From the NCBI GenBank assembly GCA_023376005.1, contig CM042157.1, positions 25,470,037 through 25,534,036 on the forward strand: 64,000 bases of DNA. The letters are read 5' to 3'. The DNA comes from Doryteuthis pealeii. Taxonomy: Eukaryota; Mollusca; Cephalopoda; Myopsida; Loliginidae. Positions 10,140 through 20,843 of this stretch are shown here, one piece after another. A program made the translations under genes and the position numbers. Every line of letters begins with the position of its first letter. Position 1 is the stretch's first letter. The notes below the pieces were generated by a model. It worked only from the letters and a program-made list of their open reading frames with translations, ran no database searches and was not told where the DNA came from.

Positions 10140-10554
10140 TATTAATAATGGAGATTGTCTGTATTTCTGTCTGTAACAAAAACTACGTCATAGCACTACA
10201 TCACAGATTACGTCACAATATTCTTATGCTATCTACTCCCCAAATTTTTTTTACTCTCGTTCTTTTTTTTAATACAGTAACAAGAAGTTAACTAAAAAGT
10301 TTACAAATAAATAAATACCTACGATTTTGTGTAAAATTGATGTGGAAAATATTCAAAATAATTGTTTGATTATTACATGCATGCAACATGTTATTTGAGA
10401 GGGACGGGGTTCAGTTTTCATTTCAAATTGTTTTTTGTTTTTTTATTCCTTTAATAAATATGAGGATGTGTCTTACTTATGATACAAACCCTCTCAGCCA
10501 ATGTCTTTCAAAAATTAATTTTTACGACGCCCGGAGGGTGTTTTCTGTTGCTAG
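10140..10554 (+). mobile_element. Helitron-B copy 2 (tandem right)
   Basis: Starts TATTAATAATGGAGATTGTC directly after the CTAG of copy 1. It ends with CGCCCGGAGGGTG and TGTTGCTAG at 10551-10554. 415 bp. The contiguous head-to-tail order is what rolling-circle transposition with terminator read-through can produce. Confidence 0.75.
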
Positions 10555-10559
10555 TAATA

Positions 10560-10815
10560 CTAACACGAGTACGGCAATGGAATATTAACTGTGTTAGATG
10601 TTGGTACACATTTGGCGCACGAACTTATCGGTGATTTATTATAAATAATAATTGTTATGGTTTCCTCTTGGGGATTTTTAAAAAGACTCGGATCCCCTTT
10701 TAACACTAAAATTTAATACCTAGTTAACATTTGATAGAAATACACAAGAAAAAAAACCCAAAATCAAACAAACATTTTGTATATTTCTAGGAAATGAGAG
10801 GAAGTGATTATTTAA
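10560..10815. other. No gene recognised
   Basis: AT-rich. GTTATGGTTTCCTCTTGG... repeats a short motif also present at 9530-9560, so part is a decayed repeat. Confidence 0.35.
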
Positions 10816-10841
10816 ATATGAGAGCGAGAGAGCGAGAGAGC

Positions 10842-10879
<38 letters not shown>

Positions 10880-11020
10880 GAGAGAGGATGGGGGCGTCTT
10901 GGAAAGAGTAAAAGAGAAGAGGAGAAGACGAAAGTAATAGAATCAAAACGAAGGTCTTTATCATAGCCTAAGAGAAAGAGGAGAAAGTGCGACTAAGAAG
11001 AGAGAAAGAAAATCTAATGT

Positions 11021-11057
<37 letters not shown>

Positions 11058-11082
11058 GGGAGTGAGGGAGAGAGAGACAGAC

Positions 11083-11121
<39 letters not shown>

Positions 11122-11249
11122 AGAAGACGAAAGTAATAAAATACAAATCGAAGGTCTTTATCATAGCCTAAGAGAAAGAAGAGAAAGTGCGACTAAGAAA
11201 AGACAGAAAGAATGTCTAATGTAAAGACAGATACAGAGATAGAGGGAGT

Positions 11250-11289
<40 letters not shown>

Positions 11290-11386
11290 GAGAGAGAGAG
11301 AGAGAGAGAGCGGAGAGACGAAAGTAAGAGAAAGAGAAGAAAGTGAGATTAAGAAGAGATAGAAGAAAGTCTAATGTAAATATCGA

Positions 11387-11446
<60 letters not shown>

Positions 11447-11450
11447 ACAT
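10816..11450. repeat. Polypurine (GA)n/(GATA)n minisatellite
   Basis: Blocks of (GA)n and (GATA)n are separated by a repeated spacer containing AGGTCTTTATCATAGCC and GAGAAAGTGCGACTAAG (about 10950-11000, 11150-11200), with a third partial at 11330-11380. A higher-order repeat of about 200 bp. Confidence 0.85.
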
Positions 11451-11529
11451 CTGTTCATTTTCTACTTATTATTCATTTTCTATTTCATTTTCTAAATTTT
11501 GAATTGAACGAGTAAGAAAAATAAGCAAT

Positions 11530-11710
11530 AAACAAATTTTATATAATTTAGGGTAGAAGAGACATTAAGTCAGTGGTAACTGACAGTTTTTTGCCTATGC
11601 GATTTTCAAACCAAGGCGAGTAACTGTCAGTTACCAAACGCCATGCAGATATTGATGAAATATTAAAGTAACTAGTATTTGGTAATTTGCTTTGAAGCAT
11701 TGTTAAGTAA
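11530..11710. repeat. Arm and interior of a decayed TIR/foldback element
   Basis: GTCAGTGGTAACTGACAG resembles the interior of the MITE at 60525-61041. GGTAATTTGCTTTGAAGCATTG (11681-11702) is the inverse of 12292-12316. A decayed inverted-repeat element spanning to about 12360. Confidence 0.4.
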
Positions 11711-12250
11711 AATATATTTATTATAGAACAATATTATTATATTATATATTATTATATATTATTCTATATTATTATTTATAGACCATTATTATTCATAGAA
11801 CATAGTTTTCTTAAATTATTCATCAATCCTTCTAATATATAATTGAAGATAATCTTTTTATTTATTTATTTACTGATCTATCTAATTAAATTAATACATT
11901 TTATTTTATTTTACAATTGAAAAAAATAAAAAAAATAAAAGCTAAGTAAATAAATTCTTCTATGTGACCGTTTTTATTTTGAATTCAATATAGCTACAAT
12001 GTAGCAATATTCACCGGAAGTTAACCAGACAAGATTTGATACATATACATATAAAATTCAAACCCATTCTCAACAGATATTTCAAAAATAAGAAACTACA
12101 GTTATCCACCTCAATTTCATTCATAACACAAAGAAAAAAGAAAAGAAAAGAAAAAAAGAGAAGAAGAGGAGAAAAAAGAAATTAAAAACAAATATATAAC
12201 TTTGAAATCGATAAGACAAAAAAAAACATCTTTTTGTTTTTATTTTATAT
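11711..12250. other. AT-rich stretch, nothing recognised
   Basis: Very AT-rich, with A-rich and TATTA-rich runs and no domain. Confidence 0.4.
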
Positions 12251-12445
12251 ATGCATTGTAATTGCCTTCAAATCATTAATATATAATACTTGACAATGCT
12301 TCAAGCAAATTACCAATTACTATTATTATTATTTATATTTTAAAGGCAATTACAATGCGTATAATGTATAGCTGCATCCACAACATATACATAGATAGAA
12401 TTTGTTAATTATAATTTGAAATAATCACGACAAGCAAACGGGTTA
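12250..12445. repeat. Relative of the 21-kb hammerhead repeat (no ribozyme core)
   Basis: ATGCATTGTAATTGCCTTCA and its inverse AAGGCAATTACAATGCGT flank about 70 bp, followed by AATAATCACGACAAGC. These match the body of the repeats at 20700-21490 but the ribozyme end is missing. Confidence 0.5.
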
Positions 12446-12638
12446 TATCTGCTGGGGTTGTTAACTCCCCGCGAATGGGTTAAATAGATCTTGATCAAGT
12501 AAAAAAGTATTGTGAGTTAATTAATTACATGACTAAAATGTTAGTCCTTAAAAGGAAGTCCTTAGTCAGAGTCAGCAACAAGAAGACGACAAGATGACGA
12601 CCATAGCAAGAAGTTAGCAGTAAAGCAGAAAAGAAATG

Positions 12639-12639
<1 letters not shown>

Positions 12640-12670
<31 letters not shown>

Positions 12671-12705
12671 GGTATCTCTCTCTCTCTATCACTGAGTCTC
12701 CTCTC
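12640..12705. repeat. (CT)n microsatellite
   Basis: Interrupted TCTC/TGTCTC tract. Confidence 0.8.
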
Positions 12706-12754
12706 TCATGTATATAACCGATGTGCGATATTTGATGTTGTATATATACGACTA

Positions 12755-12830
12755 TACAACACTAGGAGAAAGAAAACTGTGAATTCAAACCTGATAAATT
12801 CCGCTTAAGAAATTGACCTAATTGTTACGT
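12755..12830 (+). mobile_element. SINE family 2, 3' fragment
   Basis: CTAGGAGAAAGAAAACTGTG, AATTCAAACCTGATAAA and CGCTTAAGAAATTGACCT match the SINE2 body. Head missing. Confidence 0.6.
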
Positions 12831-12839
12831 TTTTAAGGG

Positions 12840-12985
12840 CTATTCCTTGGCCTTGTAACAGACACGCTTATCTGGTGGAATTGGATCCTTGATAAAGAGT
12901 CCGTCAATAATGAAACGTTTGGTTACTAAAGTGTTCTCAGTTACTGGTATAAAGTCCTTCCTGCGTATTGGTAAAGATCAGGCAA
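12840..12985 (-). pseudogene. Diverged relative of the 7830-8102 exon
   Basis: Open frame of about 48 codons on the minus strand: RRKDFIPVTENTLVTKRF, IIDGLFIKDPIPPDKRVC, YKAKE, stop. It shares with 7830-8102 the order F-IID, KD..P.D, KR.C.KA and a nearby stop. A second block, PPRFIDYPRSRD, lies upstream near 13100-13140 but with stops between, so this copy is broken. Confidence 0.35.
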
Positions 12986-13184
12986 TCCTATGTCCCGTCC
13001 TCAAAGAGTGCAGTTTTAATTATGCCTAATGAGGGTTTTTTTTAAGTATTCTATCAAGCCAGTAGTATTGCTAGTAATTGGTTACAAGAGTCAATCACGT
13101 GACCTTGGATAGTCTATAAATCTAGGTGGGTATTTAGAGCACATCTTATATCAATATAACTCCAACACACATCGTGTTTCCACG

Positions 13185-13565
13185 GTGGGCCTGGTTTGTT
13201 TTTTTTGTTTTTTTTTTTGTTTGTTTTGTTTTACGGCATATCAACCTCAACGGATCATTTAATGCCGATAAAGTTTTGAAATAAATCAATTCTTAATGGA
13301 TAATACAATTTTTTTATAAATACATTTTTCTATTTAACCCATGGTCAGAGTGGATTAGGGAGCAATGGTGATGAAGGGGCGCTCCACATTCCCAAACCTC
13401 CAAAACTGGAACCTCACCATCAGATAGAGTTTAACGTCATTCCCATGACATGTAGACCCGCAGCCACCGCCTACGCACCCATATGATAAAAAGGGGTTGG
13501 GGCTTTCCATAAGGGCAATAGGGTTGGGAAAATCATATAGGTGCTAGGGCTTGACGTCGGTGGGC
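13185..13565 (-). mobile_element. SINE-like element R5, partial
   Basis: The plus strand shows TTTTACGGCATATCAACCT at one end, then TTTAATGCCGATAAAG, GAGCAATGGTGATGAAGGGG, CATCAGATAGAGTTTAACG and ACCCGCAGCCACCGCC. The order matches 44290-44885 and 58675-59225. In the minus orientation the element ends GGTTGATATGCCGTAAAAC plus a CAAA-rich tail. Confidence 0.7.
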
Positions 13566-13573
13566 CTGGGTAA

Positions 13574-13574
<1 letters not shown>

Positions 13575-13610
<36 letters not shown>

Positions 13611-13635
13611 ATATATAATAATATATATATATAAG
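13575..13635. repeat. (TA)n microsatellite
   Basis: Imperfect TA tract. Confidence 0.85.
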
Positions 13636-13639
13636 CAAA

Positions 13640-13903
13640 CATCCGCTTGTGTAATTTTAATAGAAACATGTGTCTCTGGATTCTTTTTAACATTCGATTT
13701 GCCATATGCTTATTTATTCAAATTGATATCTTTGGGTATACGAGCAAATGCTTTATATACAGAGAGCCTGTCGCGAAAGCCAGTATTTTGAATGCTTGTT
13801 TTGATTCGAACTTTCTTAGGAAGTTATGGATGCCTCAATGGAAAACGAAGCCCATTGAATCACATCAATTCTTCCTGATAATCACGGAAGGAAATAATTG
13901 AAA
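13640..13903 (+). other. Open frame of 84 codons, unassigned
   Basis: Runs from ATG 13647 to a stop at about 13901 and includes REPVAKASILNACFDSNFL and KLWMPQWKTKP. No family recognised. It lies directly against the inverted-duplication arm. Confidence 0.2.
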
Positions 13904-13928
13904 GAAAACTTGTTTCTAAGCGATTATC

Positions 13929-15045
13929 CGGGCGATGTAAAATAAGTTTTAGAAACATATTGCCTGAGTTAAAAATTCAATGTCAGTGAGTTTGTACACT
14001 AAGTAAGTAAAATCATTAAATTCATTAAAGGATTAAAAATATAAAACAATTTGAAATGTAAACTTTAAATATGTATTAAAATAAAACAAACTATATATAG
14101 ATATATAATACCAGTCATGTATTTATTAAAACTTGTTTAAAAAAACAACAATGAGGACAGTCTAATGTTGCATGCTCAAATTTTGAGTGTATTTATTCTA
14201 TATTATGATGATTTAGTGTAATGTGACGTAAGCAATGACGAAATAAGGAAATCTTAACAATATCGCAGGAAAGAGAAGACGTTTCAATGAGAGAGGGGGA
14301 AGAAGAAATAATACGAGGAAATCAAGCAATGGTGTACACGTGCATAGCAATGAGCTAACCTAAGAAATCTTTTTGAATAGTTGGCTATTAATCAAAGGTC
14401 ACAAAGAACTTATTCAAATAAGAACATCTTCAAAACTTCTTCGACGCCTTGTTTGATCAACAGTCAAACTATTTGTTATGACCTGTTTAAGGGTCAATAA
14501 ATAATAACTCAACATGGCGATAAAATGTAGAAAACAGATGTATTCAGCAATATATCAACGTTCACTGAAAAGGGTTTCCTTATTACAACGTACTCGAAGA
14601 ACATGTATCTGCTACTTTTCGTTTGAGTAGCTTTGCTCTGTTAATATATAGCCTTTGGGTAAGTCTATGTTCGTGTCATAGATGAGTCACCTACAACACT
14701 ATTCAAAATGATATCCCAGGTTGAGTCACTGCTATGCTCAGATACACAGAAAACACACGAGGAAGGCTGAGGATACTGCGGTCGAAACGCTGTGATTTTA
14801 TATACCACAATAAAGATGAGGACATGTTGGAATATTTTTGTAATATAAGAAAGAAAACTTGTTTCTAAGCGATTATCAGATCTAAAATCGTCATTTAAAA
14901 CTCTAGTTATTCATACAATCTCGGCTTTAATGTCTTTCGTAGCCAATGTGACAAGTGAAAAACTCAACCAAAAGAAAACATTTCTCCACAGAGATTTGTC
15001 TATATGCGATTTAGAAAATAACACGCATTGTTATAATGGGTCCGG
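13929..15045 (+). repeat. Right arm of 1.1-kb inverted duplication
   Basis: Inverse of 8050-9172. Carries the Helitron-B 3' part (13929-14240), the AATAAAGATGAGG module (14755-14830) and the start of the unknown exon (CDLENNTHCYNG, 15004-15040). It diverges after that point. Confidence 0.85.
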
Positions 15046-15299
15046 CAATGCTTTACCGACCGTTATAAAGGGGTCCCTTTTCACTAGAATTACTATAAAA
15101 ACGATAATTATCATGGATTTTCCAAGGGATTGAATCAAATATCCTGAGTATCTCGTGTTGCTTCTCCGCAGAATTCTGATTTTTATGAGTGTCGTCACTT
15201 CAGCTAAATAATGGAGCATTCCGTTTTTATTAGAAAGAAAGAAAGGAAAAAAATATTCTATACAGTAAAAATATAATAGGAAAGAAAGGAGAGTAAAGG

Positions 15300-15340
<41 letters not shown>
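15300..15340. repeat. (TA)n microsatellite
   Basis: TA tract abutting the foldback arm. Confidence 0.85.
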
Positions 15341-15342
<2 letters not shown>

Positions 15343-15446
15343 ATAAAATGAATTTAATCGATATCACTTTAATCGATATCACTTACACATGTGTTTCGGT
15401 CAGTTTATCAAAATGTATACGGATTACGCTATTATTATTATTAAAA
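15341..15446. mobile_element. Foldback element, left arm
   Basis: GGATAAAATGAATTTAATCG, a repeated TTTAATCGATATCAC, ACATGTGTTTCGGTCAG and CGGATTACGCT are the inverse of 16433-16537. The element is split by Helitron-A copy 3. Confidence 0.8.
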
Positions 15447-16099
15447 CTAGCAAATATATGCACCTCCGGGTGCAAGTATTTAAGTTTTATGTAATAAAAT
15501 ATTATATTAAATTAGAAAGGCTAATGAAACTAAATAAGAATACAGATAAAAAGATTTGAAACAGAAGGAGTATAATAAAAGATTTGAAACAGAGGGAGTA
15601 TAATAAAAAATAGAACAACTGAAACTTACTCTTCCATCACTCTCGTCTTTCATTGTTATTTTTTTCTAATTTAAGTATTTAGTTAAAAGAGGAAGTAAAT
15701 AATAAAATGACAGTTATTTTTACTTGTTAATGGATTTCATTTAAGATTCATTGAAGAGATTTTTTATTATATTCATTAAGATAAAACCAAGCAGTTAGAA
15801 ATCAATAATACTAAGCACATATTTAATAAAATCACATTTTTTATATCAATATGCAAATAAGCCTTTCCGTTCACACGTAAACCACTATTATGTTGTATAT
15901 ATAAATATAAGTGCATGTTGTCAGTATGTAGACATGGTTAACAGTATGAATAATGTAAAACAATTTTATTAATAATTGAGGTTTAAATAAAAATACAATC
16001 CTGGAAAATGTGATGTCTATAACTAAGGGAATTGTGATATAAGTAGTAATATAGTTTCGGTTACAGACAGAAAAGCACACAATCTCCATTATAATAAGA
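15447..16099 (-). mobile_element. Helitron-A copy 3, nested in foldback element
   Basis: CTAG terminus at 15447-15450 with the 3' hairpin here shortened by one base (GCACCTCCGGGTGC), 5' end at 16099 (minus strand TCTTATTATAATGG). 653 bp, including a duplicated 27-bp GATTTGAAACAGA(G/A)GGAG unit. The uninterrupted sequence survives in the opposite arm (TTAAAATAATCAGATG), which shows the insertion point. Confidence 0.85.
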
Positions 16100-16537
16100 G
16101 AGATAATCAGATGAAATTGAAATAATGATAATAATAATAATAATAATAGGAAAAATGTAAAAATATTCTGTACACAGAGAGATTTTTGCGACCTTCATCA
16201 GAGTTAATTTTTATTTTTTGAGTAGAGAAAAATCCGTTGGAGATAAAACAGAATTTTAAAAATGTTCGAAAAAAGAATATTTTTGAATTATTTTTGGAAC
16301 GCAGAGACCGTTATAAAAATTCACTCTGATGAAGGTCGCAAAAATCTCTCTGTGTACGGAATATTTTTACTTTTTTCCTATTATTATTATTATCATCATT
16401 TCAATTTCATCTGATTATTTTAATTATAATAATAATAAAAGCGTAATCCGTATACATTGATAAACTGACCGAAACACATGTGTAAGTTATATCGATTAAA
16501 GTGATATCGATTAAATTCATTTTATCCATCTACAGTT
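16100..16537. mobile_element. Foldback element, centre and right arm
   Basis: The inner arms GAGAGATTTTTGCGACCTTC (about 16186) and its inverse (16330-16355) surround an AT-rich core. The outer arm at 16433-16537 mirrors 15341-15446. No transposase. Confidence 0.75.
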
Positions 16538-16559
16538 CTTTTCTTTACTCATTTTTCCT

Positions 16560-16560
16560 C

Positions 16561-16642
<82 letters not shown>
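16560..16642. repeat. (TA)n(GA)n microsatellite
   Basis: TA units followed by GA units next to the foldback end, as at 1524-1620. Confidence 0.9.
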
Positions 16643-16644
<2 letters not shown>

Positions 16645-16910
16645 ATAATGGTGATCTGTTTTAATCGATCATAATGAGAAGAAGAAAAGAGAGAAAAAAA
16701 ACTGAGAGAGAAATAAATCAAGATTATCATACCTTTTACTTATTGAACTATTTTTAATAGGTATTTAGTAAACGCTGTAATAAGCAAATTATCATACTGT
16801 GGCATATCCAGAGATTCTTCAAGTAAAACCATTTTTGAATCTCCTTCGTAGTATTTCTATTTGAAAATACTATTCTGATTGCCACCGGGAATGTTTTAAA
16901 CACTCACCAT

Positions 16911-17160
16911 TCATTTCAACTTGCTCCAGAAAAGTAAAAAAATAATAAGAGGACAGAAACACTTTATATTGAGTCCAGCAGCCTCAGAAAATACTCGATC
17001 AACTTCAACAAATGCATTAGAATTTCTGCTGTTAACGGTCGATAGTGAGTGAAGGTTCCCTGGCGCTCCCAATTCACAAGAATCACTTTCTATGGCCTCA
17101 ACAATTCTTTTCATATTTCGTTTGACATTTGACATCTATGACATGTCAAGGGAAGGAAGA
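16911..17160 (-). other. Possible coding remnant, unassigned
   Basis: A minus-strand open frame of about 74 codons contains KRIVEAIESDSCELGAPGN and AFVEVDRVFSEAAGLN. The last segment is faintly like the C-terminal VERVFS..G motif of hAT transposases, but the match is too short to trust. Confidence 0.2.
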
Positions 17161-18120
17161 AATCAACGACATTGCTGACTTGAACGGTCACCATGTATAG
17201 GAAATCGTACCATATTCAATCTATTTTTGTCGATTGATATTAAAAAGATATAAACAAAAATTACACAAATAAACAAATCTCTCAGCTGAGAGAAGGGAAT
17301 TAATTTTATTGAGTTACATAGATAGCATAGATTATTGACAACACTGTGTAGAGTAAATGGAAATTTACAGACGTTTGGGGAAATTTTGACCCCGACGGCG
17401 GAAAATCCGTGAATCACATGAAGTCACGTGAGAGCTAGTTAGCTCGTCAGTTCCACGCAATATGTTGGCGAAGAGAGACCACTCTTGCTTAACTGGAATA
17501 CATCACTTGCACGCGCGCTGTGTTAGTTAAGATTAGGAATAAAAGTTGAAAAAAGTAACTTATCATTGATGGTCATCAATGTCTTAGCTAGAATAATGAA
17601 CCAACAACATGAACCCAGACATCACGCCGAAGTCGACTCAGGGATAGAATTCATCATGGCGACTGGATGATCACACGATGGCCAGATAAGAAGAAAGAAG
17701 AAAATAATGCAATTATGCATCTCATCTCTCTGATACCCTGTCTAAGTATCTCCCCTCTCTAGTAAAAGAATAATTGTGTATATACCCAATGTGGGTATAT
17801 AACACTTAACATTAACAATTTTTAAGCTGGAGAATTGAATAACCTCTATGTTTTTTTTGTTTTTTCTGATAGTGACAAAAATGGCTGAACAATGAATTCT
17901 TATGTTCCCGGAAAATGTTTCAAAGCATTTGTTTTTGTCAGGATTTAAGATTTTATTAATCTGAATTTGTTTTTAAATGAAGCTTGATAATAAGTATAAT
18001 TTGGATTATTCGGTGGAAACATTGTACCGATAACAATAAAGATGAGGACAATAGTCCGAATAATACAAATAATACTAATTTAAGATTTTGTCAAGTATTC
18101 CATTTCATAGAGTAGGTATT
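17161..18120. other. No gene recognised; AATAAAGATGAGG module at 18010-18065
   Basis: Mostly featureless. TATATACCCA-ATG-TGGGTATATA (17779-17801) is a short perfect hairpin. The 18010-18065 segment (GGAAACATTGTACCGATAAC then AATAAAGATGAGGAC) is a fragment of the LINE 3' module seen at 3312. Confidence 0.4.
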
Positions 18121-18124
18121 TTAT

Positions 18125-18265
18125 CAACCCCTTTCCCCACAGGTAGGTTGTGACACAAGGTCACAATTATGGGGCATCCAGCTAGGATCGAACACGCTCT
18201 TTCAGTTGTCATGTATGCTGCCAGACTAGCTTGCTAACTACTGCGTCACAATGGGGCGCCCCAGG
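18125..18265 (-). mobile_element. SINE family 4, tRNA-like head fragment
   Basis: On the minus strand GGGGCGCCCCATTGTGACGC is followed by a box-A-like GCAGTAGTTAGCAAG and box B GTGTTCGATCC, then GGATGCCCCATAATTGTGAC. A related fragment is at 59385-59430. Confidence 0.5.
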
Positions 18266-18269
18266 AATT

Positions 18270-18715
18270 AATAACCAAGTAGAGAAAATATAGAGTAGGT
18301 TTTTTACCCAACTTGTTTGTCATGGGTTGGTGGTACGGGCTGTCAAAATCTTCGAACGAAGATGAACAACCTAAAAGTCACGAGGTTCTTCGTGTCGAAG
18401 GACAGGACTCGGCTGGAGGGCTATGACATCTGCGATCAAGCAGAATAAACATTCTAATATCTAATCTTAAGGTGAGACGGGTTGGTATTGAGACATGTCC
18501 CGGAGAGACTGTGTGAGATCATGTTTCATTTTGCATGGTCAACGTGACCGAGTGGCTTCTCAAAATCAATCAAGACGATTGACAATGTGGACTCACCTTA
18601 TGACCAGAAATGATATAGCGCGATATTCGTAAAGGCTATATTATAGTGCTCATAAATATTTGAATAAGCGTAACATTTCTAGCTTTTTAAGATATTTTAA
18701 CATTGCTGTGTCCAT
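18270..18715. other. No gene recognised
   Basis: Moderate GC region, no domain or repeat match in the window. Confidence 0.35.
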
Positions 18716-18718
18716 CTA

Positions 18719-18777
18719 TACAAGGTGTGTCATAAAAGATATCGAGATTTTTTTGTACTTTTTGACACACCTTGTAT
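18719..18777. mobile_element. Miniature TIR element (TACAAGGTGTGTCA ends)
   Basis: TACAAGGTGTGTCATAAAAG at one end and CTTTTTGACACACCTTGTA at the other, with only about 20 bp between. Another pair is at 51520-51572 and single ends are at 19290-19313, 51102-51120 and 51435-51455. The termini look like a Tc1/mariner-type MITE (inference). Confidence 0.55.
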
Positions 18778-18991
18778 TCTGAAAAAAAAATAACGTTCCA
18801 TCTATTATTCATTTCCATCTTGGTAAATACAGCTTTGGAATTTGTACTTTTTGATATACTTTCTATGTATATTTTAATTTTTTAAATATATTCAAATATA
18901 AATCAAATGTAAATAATTCTTTGTACAAAAAGCAAGAACCGATGATATTTAATGTGTATATGTATATGTACTTTGTTGTTAATTGTGTTAT
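18745..18991 (+). repeat. Direct repeat, copy 1 (interrupted by solo LTR)
   Basis: Matches 19270-19530 over about 240 bp (CTTTTTGACACACCTTG, AACGTTCCATC, ACAAAAAGCAAGAAC). The solo LTR was inserted only in this copy. Confidence 0.8.
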
Positions 18992-19188
18992 TGTTGTACC
19001 GGCCGTTCCTACACTGGAGAACATGCACCGGTTCTCACTATAAATAGTGAGACACCGAGTGGAAAGGGAGCACTGTTCCCGTTAACGACAAGCTAGTCGT
19101 ACATGTACCATTAATTGTAAATACACTTGTCTTATTTTACCCCATCTCGACTTGACTTCTTTTTACTGTTGGGACTAACATCACAACA
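18992..19188 (+). mobile_element. Solo LTR with 5-bp target duplication
   Basis: A 197-bp unit with inverted termini TGTTGT...ACAACA, flanked by GTTAT at 18987-18991 and 19189-19193. The sister repeat at 19270-19530 retains the uninterrupted site (ATTGTTTTATTTTC). Five-base duplications and TG...CA ends fit Gypsy or BEL type LTR retrotransposons. Internal coding region is absent, so it is the product of LTR-LTR recombination. Confidence 0.85.
19039..19047 (+). promoter_or_regulatory. TATA box within solo LTR
   Basis: TATAAATAG sits 47 bp into the LTR, a plausible U3 promoter position. Direction follows the LTR orientation assumed here. Confidence 0.55.
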
Positions 19189-19269
19189 GTTATTTTCGTA
19201 GTTTCATACATACGTACAGACATTCATACATACATACATACAGACAGACAGACATTCATACCTTAAAAT

Positions 19270-19530
19270 ATATCGAAATTTTTTTGTACTTTTTGACACA
19301 CCTTGTATTCTGAAAAAAAATAACGTTCCATCCATTATTCATTTACATTCTGGTAAATACAGCTTTGGAACTTGTACTTTTTGATATACTTTCTATGTAT
19401 ATTTTAATTTTTAAATATCATCAAATATAAATCAAATGTAAATAATTCTTTGTACAAAAAGCAAGAACTGCTGATATTTAATGTGTATATGTATATTTAC
19501 TTTGATGTTAATTGTTTTATTTTCATAGTT
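19270..19530 (+). repeat. Direct repeat, copy 2 (empty LTR site)
   Basis: Second copy of 18745-18991 without the LTR. Confidence 0.8.
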
Positions 19531-20580
19531 TCATACTGTGTCTTCTAGTAGCAGCAACTTCACGCTCACAGTCTTTCTTTGTGCTTAGATTGCTGCCGCT
19601 CTGGCAAAGAAATGAGCTCCTTTTATACTGTCGGCATCATTTGCATGGGCGACGCTATACTCACGCCACGAACGAGACAAAACGAGACCACACCTTATAA
19701 ATCTGCTCGTCAATGGCAACTATGCTTATTTAGCTTAGTTCAGGCAAAACCTGACAAGCTAAGCAGATGCGTTTCGCCGGAGGTAAGTAAGGTCCTTCAT
19801 CACACATACATACGTGCATACATACAGACATTCACACATAAACACCAACTGCCTTTATATATTTATAGATAGATTTTTTTTCTGTAAAAGTTGAAGAGAT
19901 ATTTTCAACATTTGCAACAGCGTTTGATTACATTAGCATTTTTATTTTGTAGTAGGTACATACCGATATAAACAACAACAGAATAGACGTATAGTGTTAA
20001 CATTTTTATAATATTTTTAGTCGTGAAATACATTTAAAAATACACATGAATATAAGGGAAACACACGTTTATATTTATTCTCAGTGTAAAATGCGTTTTT
20101 GATATTTTGCAGCGTTTTTTTTTATTTTATTTGAGTCGCTTAACGCCTAGATATTCACAATCCTTTGGCATATAATCAATTTTCGGAATAAAATGTGTAT
20201 GTCACATCTAGTAAGTCAATGGTACACTTAGCATAGTCAATTGTCTTGTGTATTGGGAAGAAAGAAAGGGACTGAGAGAGAAGTTTAAAAAGAAAAGATA
20301 AAATATCTACGCAGTGAAAGAAGAGAGAGATAGATATAAATAAATAAATAAGAAAGCGCTTATGACAATTCAAAAAAAAAACATTTGAAAAATACATTTT
20401 CTTTAACAGATGTACAGGAGTGGCAGTAGCAGTAAGTCGTTGAAAAAAAATGGAGTATAAAATAAAATCTGTTTCTTAATGCTATGATTAGATATATCGT
20501 CTAAAATATCTTTGAATTTAATAAATTCCTGCCTAGTCTGGCACACGGTCTTTGGTACATACTTCCTAAGGATGTACTAC
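19531..20580. other. No gene recognised; hairpin at 19735-19770
   Basis: Contains AGCTTAGTTCAGGC-AAAA-CCTGACAAGCTAAG, a short imperfect hairpin (19730-19765), beside GCGTTTCGCCGG and CTTCATCAC. On the minus strand this reads GTGATGAAGG...GGCGAAACGC, a hammerhead-like layout with a wrong first core base. The remainder is AT-rich and unassigned. Confidence 0.35.
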
Positions 20581-20590
20581 AGCACTCACC

Positions 20591-20592
<2 letters not shown>

Positions 20593-20643
<51 letters not shown>

Positions 20644-20660
20644 TATATATATATATAAGA
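20593..20660. repeat. (CA)n(TA)n microsatellite
   Basis: About 23 CA units then TA units. Confidence 0.95.
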
Positions 20661-20699
20661 ATTTTAGGATGTTTGTTTATTTTAGAAAAGTTGCTGAAT

Positions 20700-20843
20700 A
20701 AAGTATATATTAAATTTTTACTTGAAGGCACTTACAACGCATGTATCGCATAAAATTCGACTTTTTTCTTATAGAAATGAACTTGACAAGTGTAATCCAG
20801 CAAATGATCGCTCGTGTGTAGAATATCGTACAGACTGTTTCGA

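Noticed and set aside
14765..14795. CTGAGGA...GAAACGCTGTG as a hammerhead
   Set aside because: The base after U16.1 would be G, helix II has two pairs and helix I does not form. Kept only as part of the LINE 3' module.
16320..16350. CTCTGATGAAGGTCGCAAAAATC as a ribozyme core
   Set aside because: No GAAA box; it is just part of the foldback inner arm.
17440..17820. Possible LTR related to 12560-12740
   Set aside because: Only scattered short similarities (GTATATA, GACGACCATAGC-like); ends not definable.
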